From assembly GCA_002392275.1 (NCBI GenBank), contig DGGQ01000148.1:1-11083 (forward strand): DNA of 11,083 nt, written 5' to 3'. The translations under genes were made by a program, and so were the position numbers. The stretch is from Treponema sp. UBA3870 (GTDB taxonomy: Bacteria; Spirochaetota; Spirochaetia; Treponematales; Treponemataceae). Below the pieces are notes generated by a model. The model was not told where the DNA came from. It made no database searches and saw nothing but the letters and a program-made list of their open reading frames with translations. Below, in pieces: positions 1 through 6,296 of this stretch. Positions within the stretch are counted from its first letter, which is position 1; each line of letters starts with the position of its first letter.

Positions 1-41
1 TTCGGATTATTCAGTGTTTCCTTAAAATAGATGAGGTGTAT

Positions 42-395
42 ATGAAAATTGCAGTGACTTACGAAAAGGAAACCGGGAACGTGTTCCAGCATTTTGGAAA
101 AACCGAGTATTTCAAGATTTATCAGATTGAGGACGGGAAAATTGTTTCATCAGAAGTAATCGATAACGGCGGAAACGGTCATCACGCTCTTCCACCATTT
201 TTGAAAAGTCTTGGAGTGGAAACTCTGATTCTCGGAAACCGAGGCCAGGGTGCAATTGATGCAATCGCAAAAGCAGGATTAAAGGAGATGCCGGGAATTA
301 CGGGAAGTGCCGACGATGCGGCGGAACTTTTTGCGAGAGGTGAGCTCAAACCTAATTTCGCGGTCAGGTGCAATCACCACGGGGAGCATCATTAA
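42..395 (+). CDS. NifX/NifB-type dinitrogenase iron-molybdenum cofactor family protein
   Basis: The 117-residue product matches the small single-domain Nitro_FeMo-Co fold (NifX/NifY/NafY and the NifB C-terminal domain). It starts MKIAVTYE, has an 'F-Q-H-F-G-K-T-x-x-F' segment near residues 15-24, a central 'L-G-V-E-T-L-I-L-G-N-R-G-Q-G-A' core near 57-71, and the usual final helix with 'DDAAELF'. Family members bind or carry iron-sulfur or molybdenum cofactor precursors; most copies outside nif clusters have no known role, so the partner is unknown here. The C-terminus is rich in possible ligands (C110, H112, H113, H116, H117). ATG at 42 is chosen because GAGG (33-36) lies 5 bases upstream; the frame stays open to the window edge, and a GTG at 36 overlaps that ribosome site. 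It is probably co-transcribed with the cysteine-rich gene 59 bases downstream. Family assignment is confident; specific function is not. Confidence 0.88.
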   Translation: MKIAVTYEKETGNVFQHFGKTEYFKIYQIEDGKIVSSEVIDNGGNGHHALPPFLKSLGVETLILGNRGQGAIDAIAKAGLKEMPGITGSADDAAELFARGELKPNFAVRCNHHGEHH

Positions 396-442
396 GATTA
401 AATTCTTATTACACTTCAACATAAACATTGTCTGCCACTGGA

Positions 443-449
443 AAGGAGG
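443..449 (+). promoter_or_regulatory. Shine-Dalgarno site deciding the start at 455
   Basis: AAGGAGG lies 5 bases before ATG 455. This favours that start over an in-frame TTG at 428, which would add nine residues and put the ribosome site inside the coding region. Confidence 0.8.
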
Positions 450-454
450 AGTTT

Positions 455-844
455 ATGACATTGACAGAAAGAGCGGAAAATGCGGTCAGGATGAAACTGT
501 CGGGAGCTTACAACTGTGCCCAGGCGGTGACGGCTGCTTTGGCCGACCAGACAAGTCTGAGTGATGAACAGCTAAAACAAATTGCGGCAGGATTCTGCGC
601 CGGTATGGGAAATCTTGAAGCCACATGCGGTGCGCTCATCGGAGCCGGAATGATAGCAGGTCTCAAGACGGAAGGCAACGGAACCTTGAAGATTGCAAGG
701 AAAATCCAGGAAACTTTTCGTGAGCGTTGCGGAGCCATAAAGTGCAGGGATTTAAAATCCATTACAGACGGAAACCCCCTGTGCCCATGCGAAGAGTGCG
801 TCCGTAATGCGGTGCTGATATACGGGGAAACAATGGGGCTGTGA
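455..844 (+). CDS. C_GCAxxG_C_C family putative redox-active protein
   Basis: The 129-residue cytoplasmic protein has the cysteine layout of the C_GCAxxG_C_C family: 'Y-N-C-A-Q-A-V' (C21), C48 in 'G-F-C-A-G-M-G', the core 'C-G-A-L-I-G-A' (C58), then C92, C97, C110, C112 and C115 in 'E-R-C-G-A-I-K-C' and 'P-L-C-P-C-E-E-C-V-R'. Length and motif order are normal for the family, which is thought to be redox-active or to bind a metal cluster; I know of no defined reaction. No signal peptide or membrane segment is seen. It follows the NifX-like gene on the same strand with a 59-base gap and its own strong ribosome site, so the two probably form an operon handling metal or redox cofactors (inference). 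It converges with the cyclase gene on the other strand. Confidence 0.88.
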   Translation: MTLTERAENAVRMKLSGAYNCAQAVTAALADQTSLSDEQLKQIAAGFCAGMGNLEATCGALIGAGMIAGLKTEGNGTLKIARKIQETFRERCGAIKCRDLKSITDGNPLCPCEECVRNAVLIYGETMGL

Positions 845-873
845 TGCCGCAATTCCAGGGCCACATATCTTTC

Positions 874-895
874 CTGCAATCACCAAAAATTGCAG
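874..895. terminator. Possible weak bidirectional terminator
   Basis: A perfect 7-base inverted repeat CTGCAAT / ATTGCAG with an 8-base loop fills the gap between the convergent redox gene and cyclase gene. Its placement suits a shared terminator, but it has no clear T-run on either strand, so the call is weak. The cyclase stop codon begins only 4 bases beyond it. Confidence 0.3.
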
Positions 896-898
896 TCT

Positions 899-1531
899 CT
901 AAAATCTCACCTTGTAGGCACGATTTGCTCCGGGCGGGACAAAATCAATATGCTCAAAACCAAAGGACAGGTCCATGTCAGCGGAAACTTTTTCGACTTC
1001 ATTCTTTACGTTTTCGGTGACAAGGATTTCCCATGCCTTTGCCGTGTCCTCACCAAGCTTGCTCGCGGCATTCACTTCGGCACCAAAGACATCCGCAAAA
1101 CCGATATTCAAAATATCACCATAACCGAGACCTACGCACAGAAGGATTTGCTCCTCCTCGCTTTTGGATTTGTTGTACTCATGCAAAATCTCGTGGATTT
1201 TTTTGCAACAGAGAAGTGCCTTTTCTGGACGCTTGAACAGAACAAGCAGACTGTCGCCCTCGCTCTTGATTAAAAATCCGTCAAAATCTTCGATGACCGG
1301 AAGAATGAGCCGTTCGGATTCAAAAATAATCTGCATGAAGTGGATGATTCCAAACTTCTCCGTTCCCCTGGAAAAACCGCTCAAATCGGTAAACATTACG
1401 CACCATTTTTCGCCAAAGGAATCCCAGATGCGCCTGTCGATTTTTCCTTTGTCAGCTCCGGGTTCAAGACGGGCAGTCATAAGGCTTTCAAGACGTTTCT
1501 GAGGTGTGGAAGTGTGCTGGTTTATGGGCAT
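899..1531 (-). CDS. Class III adenylate/guanylate cyclase homology-domain protein
   Basis: The 210-residue soluble protein is essentially one class III cyclase catalytic domain, which makes cAMP or cGMP from ATP or GTP with two metal ions. Both metal aspartates are visible: D49 in 'F-T-D-L-S-G-F' and D93 in 'K-S-E-G-D'. The purine-contacting pair is K89 and D147 ('D-V-F-G', laid out like the D-I/V-W-G of mammalian and Rv1625c-type enzymes), favouring ATP. N154 of 'V-N-A-A-S-K-L' is present, but the transition-state Arg four residues later is Lys (K158). No membrane, PAS or HAMP domain is seen; residues 1-40 are a polar N-terminal stretch. The start at 1531 is chosen because AGAAGGAGA lies just upstream; an in-frame start at 1579 would add 16 residues including the promoter region. 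It is divergent from the diguanylate cyclase. Fold is confident; activity is uncertain because of K158. Confidence 0.85.
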   Translation of the reverse strand: MPINQHTSTPQKRLESLMTARLEPGADKGKIDRRIWDSFGEKWCVMFTDLSGFSRGTEKFGIIHFMQIIFESERLILPVIEDFDGFLIKSEGDSLLVLFKRPEKALLCCKKIHEILHEYNKSKSEEEQILLCVGLGYGDILNIGFADVFGAEVNAASKLGEDTAKAWEILVTENVKNEVEKVSADMDLSFGFEHIDFVPPGANRAYKVRF

Positions 1532-1537
1532 TTTCTG

Positions 1538-1546
1538 TCTCCTTCT
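1538..1546 (-). promoter_or_regulatory. Shine-Dalgarno site for the cyclase, deciding the start at 1531
   Basis: Read on the minus strand this is AGAAGGAGA, with GGAG 7 bases before ATG 1531. It excludes the longer in-frame start at 1579. Confidence 0.7.
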
Positions 1547-1551
1547 TTTAA

Positions 1552-1579
1552 AGTATAGCATAGTTTCCGAAAAGCGCAA
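1552..1579 (-). promoter_or_regulatory. Predicted sigma-70 promoter of the cyclase gene
   Basis: On the minus strand TTGCGC (1579-1574) is followed after 16 bases by TATACT (1557-1552), with an extended -10 'TGC' directly before the -10 box. Transcription would begin near 1545, giving a very short leader that is almost all ribosome site. Confidence 0.45.
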
Positions 1580-1633
1580 TTATATCCTGCATCCCCCTGT
1601 TTCATGCCAGTTTTAAAGGCGCCGTGTTTTTAA

Positions 1634-1663
1634 TTGCAAAAAAATGCATAATTGATGTATAAT
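1634..1663 (+). promoter_or_regulatory. Predicted sigma-70 promoter of the diguanylate cyclase gene
   Basis: TTGCAA (1634-1639), an 18-base spacer, and a perfect TATAAT (1658-1663). Transcription from about 1670 would leave a leader near 130 bases before ATG 1799. I see no c-di-GMP riboswitch signature in that leader. Confidence 0.5.
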
Positions 1664-1710
1664 ATTGAAAGAAAGTTAAGAAAAAATCGCAGCAAATCAT
1701 AGAAAAAATG

Positions 1711-1725
1711 AAATCAGATTGATTT
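1711..1725. repeat. 15-base palindrome in the diguanylate cyclase leader
   Basis: AAATCA-GAT-TGATTT is a perfect 6-base inverted repeat with a 3-base centre, downstream of the predicted promoter. It could be a regulator site or a short RNA hairpin. In AT-rich leader DNA it may also be chance. Confidence 0.3.
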
Positions 1726-1798
1726 ATGGAATCTTAAAAAATCATGAGAATGAATTTTTACAGATGCCCTTATATGTCAGGAGGATTTTGACAACACA

Positions 1799-3826
1799 AT
1801 GTTTTACTCAATCATAAGCGTGCTGGCTTTGGTTCTTAACCTCATAATAAACCGAGATGCTTTCAGGCATTTCAGGCTCAGATCAAATGGGCTTGACTAC
1901 AAACTCCGGGCAAAAGTCCGCTACAGCCATTTTCTTATGGCGGCAAATCTTTATTTCATTACGGACACGGCATGGGGAATCCTGTATGAGCATCACGACA
2001 CGCAGAGCATCTTCCCATTGCTGTATTCAGTCTGCATACTGTATTTTACATTCATGTTCCTGACCATGCTTATATGGATTCGATATGTAGTCGCCTATCT
2101 GGACAAAAAGGGTCGGCGCAGCAAAATCCAGCTTTGCGTTGTGTGGATTATGTTCACGCTTGGACTTGCATATCTGGCGGTCAACCATTTTCACCCCTTC
2201 ATTTTTTCTTTAAGTTCAGACCATGAATACATTGCGCACTCAGGAAGGCATATAGCGTTTATACTGCAGATTGCCGTTTACATGTTGACCACGGCAAGCA
2301 TGTTTCATATTGCCCGCAAATCAAATGGCGGAGAAAAAGTCCGCTATATGACGGTCGGATTCACGGGCATGGTCATAGGACTGTTTCTGATACTACAGAT
2401 ACAGGATCCAAAATATCCTTTCTATGCCATGGGACTCATAATCGGAATCTGTGTAATCAACTCCTTTGTTGAGGAAAGGGAAAAAAGGGAGCGGAAGATA
2501 TACAACAGCATCGCGACAAGCCTTGCGGAAGATTACGAGGCGCTGTACTTCATCAACATTGAGACGGGAGAATATCGGGAATTTGCGACGAGCAAGGAAT
2601 ATGAGTCCATGAACGTTCCGGTCGGTGGCAATGATTTTTATGCCGAGACACTGGTGAATATTGAAAAATACGTTCATCCCGATGACAGGGAATTTGCCCA
2701 GGACATGCACCGCAAAGAGACGATGCTAAAAAATCTGGAAGGTAAAAAATCATACTCCTACAAATACAGGCTTATGGTGGATGGGCGGCCAAGGTATTTT
2801 CATTTCACGGTGAAGTTCGACAACGACAAAAAACATTTCATTCTGAGCGAAAAGGATATAGACGATGAGATCACCGCCGAGAACATGCGCCTTGAAAATC
2901 AGAAAAAGCATGTCACGTTCAGCCAGATTGCGGAACTCCTTGCCGTCAACTACGATGTAATATATTATGTCGATGCCGTGAACTCAAGTTACATCAGCTA
3001 CGAATGCAGGAACATCTACGGCAAGCTGGACATGCAGAAATCGGGGGATGATTTTTTTACGGAAGCCATAAATGATATTTCAAGTATCGTCCATGTGGGC
3101 GACCGCGACATTGTGCTTGGATTTATCGACAGGGACCATATAATCACCGCGCTTGAGGCACAGAAAAGCTGTAGTATTGATTACAGAATTCTGGCATTCG
3201 AAAAAACGCATTACGTCAGGATGACCGTCCGCAAAACAAGCAACGGCTCCCATTACATAATTGGAATTGAAAATATAGATGACGAAGTGACACGGGAAAA
3301 GCTGCACCTCAAGGCTCTGAACACAGAAAAGGAACTTGCAAGGCGTGACGAGCTTACGGGAGTGAAAAACAAGACCGCATACAGCGAGCTGGAAAAATCG
3401 GTCCAGACAAACATCGACAACGGGATGGATTATCTCCCATTTGGACTTGTAGTCTGCGATGCCAACAACCTGAAGACAGTAAACGATACAGAAGGCCATG
3501 CGGCAGGTGATGAGTACATAAAAAAATCCGCGGAGCTTCTTTGCGACATCTTTGACCACAGCCCGGTATTCAGAATCGGTGGCGATGAATTCGTTGTGTT
3601 TCTGAGGGGCGACGATTATTCAAACAGGGACGAGCTTATGAAAATATTGCAATCCCGGATCAGGAAAAACCTTAAATCAGGCTCGGGACCGGTCATGGCT
3701 TCAGGGATGGCAGAATATCTTCCTGAAACTGACAGCCTTGTGTCAGAGATATTTGACCGCGCTGACAAGGAGATGTACGAAAACAAGCGCAGCCTGAAAA
3801 ACGAGGAAAGCAATGCCGAAACGTAA
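1799..3826 (+). CDS. Membrane diguanylate cyclase: about 7 TM helices, two PAS-like domains, GGDEF
   Basis: The 675-residue inner-membrane protein should make c-di-GMP from two GTP. Residues 2-226 hold about seven hydrophobic helices (near 2-18, 45-63, 71-100, 110-128, 150-171, 181-202 and 206-224), likely the sensor. Residues 240-358 and 372-497 are two related PAS-like domains, each ending in an 'I-D-D-E' linker typical of PAS-GGDEF joints. The GGDEF domain runs from about 515 ('R-R-D-E-L-T-G') to the end, with metal D554 in 'D-A-N-N-L-K-T-V-N-D' and the signature G594-G-D-E-F598 intact. The inhibitory RxxD I-site is absent: the matching residues are Phe and Ser. No EAL or HD-GYP domain is present. 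The start is the only plausible in-frame ATG, but AGGAGG (1779-1784) sits 14 bases upstream, longer than usual. It is divergent from the class III cyclase. Confidence 0.92.
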   Translation: MFYSIISVLALVLNLIINRDAFRHFRLRSNGLDYKLRAKVRYSHFLMAANLYFITDTAWGILYEHHDTQSIFPLLYSVCILYFTFMFLTMLIWIRYVVAYLDKKGRRSKIQLCVVWIMFTLGLAYLAVNHFHPFIFSLSSDHEYIAHSGRHIAFILQIAVYMLTTASMFHIARKSNGGEKVRYMTVGFTGMVIGLFLILQIQDPKYPFYAMGLIIGICVINSFVEEREKRERKIYNSIATSLAEDYEALYFINIETGEYREFATSKEYESMNVPVGGNDFYAETLVNIEKYVHPDDREFAQDMHRKETMLKNLEGKKSYSYKYRLMVDGRPRYFHFTVKFDNDKKHFILSEKDIDDEITAENMRLENQKKHVTFSQIAELLAVNYDVIYYVDAVNSSYISYECRNIYGKLDMQKSGDDFFTEAINDISSIVHVGDRDIVLGFIDRDHIITALEAQKSCSIDYRILAFEKTHYVRMTVRKTSNGSHYIIGIENIDDEVTREKLHLKALNTEKELARRDELTGVKNKTAYSELEKSVQTNIDNGMDYLPFGLVVCDANNLKTVNDTEGHAAGDEYIKKSAELLCDIFDHSPVFRIGGDEFVVFLRGDDYSNRDELMKILQSRIRKNLKSGSGPVMASGMAEYLPETDSLVSEIFDRADKEMYENKRSLKNEESNAET

Positions 3827-3884
3827 AGCGACTTTCACACAGGCCATCGACGCGCAGACGATTCAAAAGATTTTGAAAATCTGA
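3813..3884 (+). CDS. Possible 23-residue overlapping small ORF
   Basis: An ATG at 3813 overlaps the last codons of the diguanylate cyclase in another frame and opens a 23-residue basic peptide (MPKRKATF ... KILKI). A GAGG at 3803-3806 lies 6 bases upstream, so translational coupling is possible. I recognise no family. It may be a real micropeptide, the decayed start of a lost downstream gene, or chance. Confidence 0.2.
   Translation: MPKRKATFTQAIDAQTIQKILKI
3868..3882. repeat. 15-base perfect palindrome
   Basis: AGATTTT-G-AAAATCT has 7-base arms around a single central base. As RNA the loop is too short for the full arms, so a DNA-binding site is as likely as a hairpin. It lies between the diguanylate cyclase and the GH31 gene. 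Confidence 0.3.
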
Positions 3885-3894
3885 CCACGCTCAA

Positions 3895-3920
3895 CAGAAT
3901 GTGAATAAATTCTGATTTTT
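3895..3920 (+). terminator. Likely intrinsic terminator after the diguanylate cyclase
   Basis: CAGAAT / ATTCTG forms a perfect 6-base stem with an 8-base loop, followed directly by ATTTTT. The stem is AT-rich, so it is modest in strength, but it is placed correctly between the diguanylate cyclase and the separately promoted GH31 gene. Confidence 0.45.
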
Positions 3921-3954
3921 AGCGAAATCTGGACATAACGCTTTTCGGGAAACC

Positions 3955-5991
3955 ATGTATAATGTTAGCATGATTACGAAATGCAGTTTTGGTGAGCCAG
4001 TTGACACTGGCGCGGTTTTGGTGGATGTCTCGGAAAAAGTGGAGCAGGTTCCGGTCGGGACATTGGTTTCGGCTTTTCCGTTTGAATGGAAATTCGTTAT
4101 GGACGGCGGGGACATCGTTTACGGTCTTGGCGAGTCTGTACGTGGCATGAACAAGCGTGGATTCAAGTACATAAGCTGGTGCTGCGACCAACCTTCCCAA
4201 AACGAGTCCGCACATTCAATGTATGGTGCGCACAATTTTTTCATCGTTTTCGGAAAGCGCACGTTCGGGATTTTTTTCGACACGGCATCCAGAATCAATT
4301 TCGACATCGGGTGGACGGAGAGCGACACAATCACAGTGACATGCGATGAAACAGGGGTAAATCTATACACGATAACTGCGGACGAAGACGGATTTCTTCC
4401 ATTGGAAAGCATCTCGCGCCAGTTCCGAAAAATGATTGGCCAAAGCTACATTCCTCCAAGATGGGCTTTCGGATTCCAGCAGAGCCGATGGGGCTACAGA
4501 ACGGAAAAGGATGTCCTGGAAGTTGTGCGGCGCTACGAGGAAAACAACATTCCCCTTGACGCGGTTTGCCTTGACATTGACTACATGAGCGAGTACGAGG
4601 ATTTCACGGTTGATGAAAAAAAATTCCCCGACATGAAAAAACTTGTCTCAGGGCTTGCAAAAAAAGGTGTGCGGCTTGTCCCAATAATCGACGCGGGTGT
4701 GAAAAAAAAGGAAGGATATTCCGTGTACGATGAGGGCCACGAAAAAGGCTTCTTCTGCAAAAAGGAGGACGGAAGCGAATACGTTGCCGGTGTGTGGCCG
4801 GGTCGCTCCCATTTTGTTGATTTCCTGAACGACAGGGCGGCCAGCTGGTTCGGCATGAACTACAGGACACTTACAGATTTGGGAATCGAGGGATTCTGGA
4901 ACGACATGAACGAGCCAGCAATGTTCTATTCAGACGAAAGCCTCAAGGAAGTATTCGACCACATCAAGTCCCTGGAGGGAAAAAATCTTGACATCGACTC
5001 CTTCTTTGAATTCACCCCCCTTTCAGGAAGCACATTCAACCGCAAGGACGACTACGAAAGGTTCTATCACGAAATGACGCAGAAGGACGGAAGCACAAAA
5101 AGATTCCGCCATGACAAAGTTCACAATCTGTTCGGCGGCAGAATGACCAAGGCAGCATCCGACGCTCTTGAAAAAATCCTCCCGGAAAAACGTGTGCTCC
5201 TCTATTCACGCGCATCTACAATCGGGGCGCACAGGTACGGCGGAATCTGGACTGGAGACTGCTGTTCATGGTGGAGCCATCTGGAGATGCAGATTAAAAT
5301 GCTACCGGCCCTAAACCTCTGCGGATTCCTTTACACGGGAAGCGACACCGGTGGATTCGGCGACAGCAGCACCAGGGACCTTGTTCTACGGTGGACCGCA
5401 TTCAGCACATTCACTCCGCTTATGAGAAACCATTCAGCATGGAACACAAGGGAGCAGGAATGTTACAGCTTCGAGCATCCAGAAGATTTCAAGAGCATAC
5501 TCGACTTGCGATACGCCCTGATTCCATACATCTACAGCGAATACATGAAAGCCGCACTGAACGGGACCATGCTTTTCAGACCATTGAGTTTTGTCTGGCC
5601 GGATGACAGCCTTGCGCGTGAGACCGAGGACCAGCTTCTTGTGGGCGACGGAATAATGATTGCCCCGGTTTACAAACAGAACGCCACAGGTCGCTACGTC
5701 TATCTACCGGAGAACATGACGCAGGTGACATGGAGGAAGGGAAAAGCAGCACAGGCACAGCTACAGAAAGGAATACATTTTGTCGAAGTTCCGCTCGATT
5801 CGGTCGTGTTCTTTGTCCGCCAGGGAAAACTTGTCCCGCTTGCAAAACCAGCAAGGTCGGTTGATTTTCTGGATCCCGCACCGGCAGATTTTGTTGGAGA
5901 CGGAGACCGCTACGAAATGTACGACGACGACGGATTTACCCGCGACACAAAAATCGATGGACACCTTAGGGAGATTGTGCGGAAGAGATGA
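3955..5991 (+). CDS. Glycoside hydrolase family 31 alpha-glucosidase
   Basis: The 678-residue protein without a signal peptide should act in the cytoplasm, releasing glucose from the non-reducing ends of alpha-glucosides by the retaining GH31 mechanism. An N-terminal beta-sandwich (about 1-165) precedes the TIM barrel. Visible barrel motifs are 'L-D-I-D-Y-M' near 210, the nucleophile D317 in 'W-N-D-M-N-E-P', the acid/base D435 in 'G-I-W-T-G-D', and 'G-S-D-T-G-G-F' with 'R-W-T-A-F-S-T-F-T-P-L-M-R-N-H-S'. The insert before 'H-D-K-V-H-N-L-F-G' resembles that of clostridial alpha-glucosidases. The residue after the acid/base Asp is normally Asn; here two cysteines follow (D-C-C-S-W-W). The C-terminus stops soon after 'Y-D-D-D-G-F-T', slightly short. 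The start is undecided: ATG 3955 has only a poor ribosome site, and ATG 3970 (five residues shorter) has none. Alpha-xylosidase is the main alternative. Confidence 0.92.
   Translation: MYNVSMITKCSFGEPVDTGAVLVDVSEKVEQVPVGTLVSAFPFEWKFVMDGGDIVYGLGESVRGMNKRGFKYISWCCDQPSQNESAHSMYGAHNFFIVFGKRTFGIFFDTASRINFDIGWTESDTITVTCDETGVNLYTITADEDGFLPLESISRQFRKMIGQSYIPPRWAFGFQQSRWGYRTEKDVLEVVRRYEENNIPLDAVCLDIDYMSEYEDFTVDEKKFPDMKKLVSGLAKKGVRLVPIIDAGVKKKEGYSVYDEGHEKGFFCKKEDGSEYVAGVWPGRSHFVDFLNDRAASWFGMNYRTLTDLGIEGFWNDMNEPAMFYSDESLKEVFDHIKSLEGKNLDIDSFFEFTPLSGSTFNRKDDYERFYHEMTQKDGSTKRFRHDKVHNLFGGRMTKAASDALEKILPEKRVLLYSRASTIGAHRYGGIWTGDCCSWWSHLEMQIKMLPALNLCGFLYTGSDTGGFGDSSTRDLVLRWTAFSTFTPLMRNHSAWNTREQECYSFEHPEDFKSILDLRYALIPYIYSEYMKAALNGTMLFRPLSFVWPDDSLARETEDQLLVGDGIMIAPVYKQNATGRYVYLPENMTQVTWRKGKAAQAQLQKGIHFVEVPLDSVVFFVRQGKLVPLAKPARSVDFLDPAPADFVGDGDRYEMYDDDGFTRDTKIDGHLREIVRKR
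3958..3963 (+). promoter_or_regulatory. TATAAT -10 box overlapping the 5' end of the GH31 gene
   Basis: A perfect TATAAT lies 6 bases before ATG 3970. If used, transcription would begin at or next to that ATG, giving a leaderless mRNA and excluding the start at 3955. No good -35 element is at 16-18 bases; TGGACA (3930-3935) is 22 bases away, so the call is tentative. Confidence 0.35.
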
Positions 5992-6075
5992 TAGAGAATA
6001 CTTGATTTTTAAAATAATGCATATTTTGATTAGGTAGTCCAACAGAATACGCTTAAATGGACTTCGCACCTGGCG

Positions 6076-6111
6076 AAAAATAAGGCTGCTGTGGCATAAA
6101 CCATAACAGCC
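6076..6111 (-). terminator. Intrinsic terminator downstream of the lipoprotein gene
   Basis: Read on the minus strand, GGCTG-t-TATGG / CCACA-g-CAGCC forms two 5-base stem blocks separated by one mismatch (one G-U pair), with a 6-base loop, followed by TTATTTTT. It stops minus-strand transcription before the convergent GH31 gene. The plus-strand side has no T-run. It lies about 185 bases after the lipoprotein stop codon. Confidence 0.7.
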
Positions 6112-6296
6112 CTTGCCGAAATCTTTAAGTCCCTCATGCTTAAAGCCCAATGGTTTTATCAAGGGCACTCCCGACGATTACAACTATGACACATAAGCGA
6201 TAAATGTCAAGACGACCCTTGTAATAAAGAGCGAACCGACACATCTTCTTGGAGACGTAGAACGCTACGAATTTACCCCCTCGTAATCTTCCTCCA
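6112..6296 (-). ncRNA. Candidate structured 3' region or small RNA
   Basis: The stretch 5992-6296 holds no gene I can support. On the minus strand it has successive inverted repeats: CGTAG-CGTT-CTACG (6269-6256); ATTACAA / TTGTAAT (6225-6219 with 6183-6177) enclosing TGACA / TGTCA (6209-6205 with 6191-6187); and GCCCTTG / CAAGGGC (6166-6160 with 6115-6109) enclosing CTTTAAG / CTTAAAG (6145-6139 with 6129-6123). The last arm shares bases 6109-6111 with the terminator stem, so the two pairings compete. This density of nested perfect arms suggests a folded RNA, either a long 3' UTR or a small RNA processed from the lipoprotein mRNA. I do not recognise RNase P, SRP, 6S or tmRNA signatures. It could instead be a repeated intergenic element. 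Confidence 0.4.

Noticed and set aside
1..30. Possible tail of an upstream plus-strand gene, '...FGLFSVSLK' ending in TAG at 28-30, 11 bases before the NifX-like start.
   Set aside because: Nine codons cannot separate a gene end from chance. Another frame also ends at 22-24, and the NifX-like frame itself is open to the edge.
1664..1798. Possible c-di-GMP riboswitch in the diguanylate cyclase leader.
   Set aside because: No GEMM-type conserved segments or paired arms around a GAAA tetraloop were found; the leader is mostly A-rich and unstructured.
6011..6027. AAAATA-ATGCA-TATTTT hairpin 20 bases after the GH31 stop as a terminator.
   Set aside because: The stem is entirely A-T and only 6 bases long, without a following T-run. 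It is too weak to call in AT-rich DNA.
5761..6168. A 135-codon minus-strand open frame across the GH31 end and the gap.
   Set aside because: Most of it is antisense to the clearly coding GH31 gene, and it has no ribosome site or family resemblance. Its part in the gap is better explained by the hairpin region.
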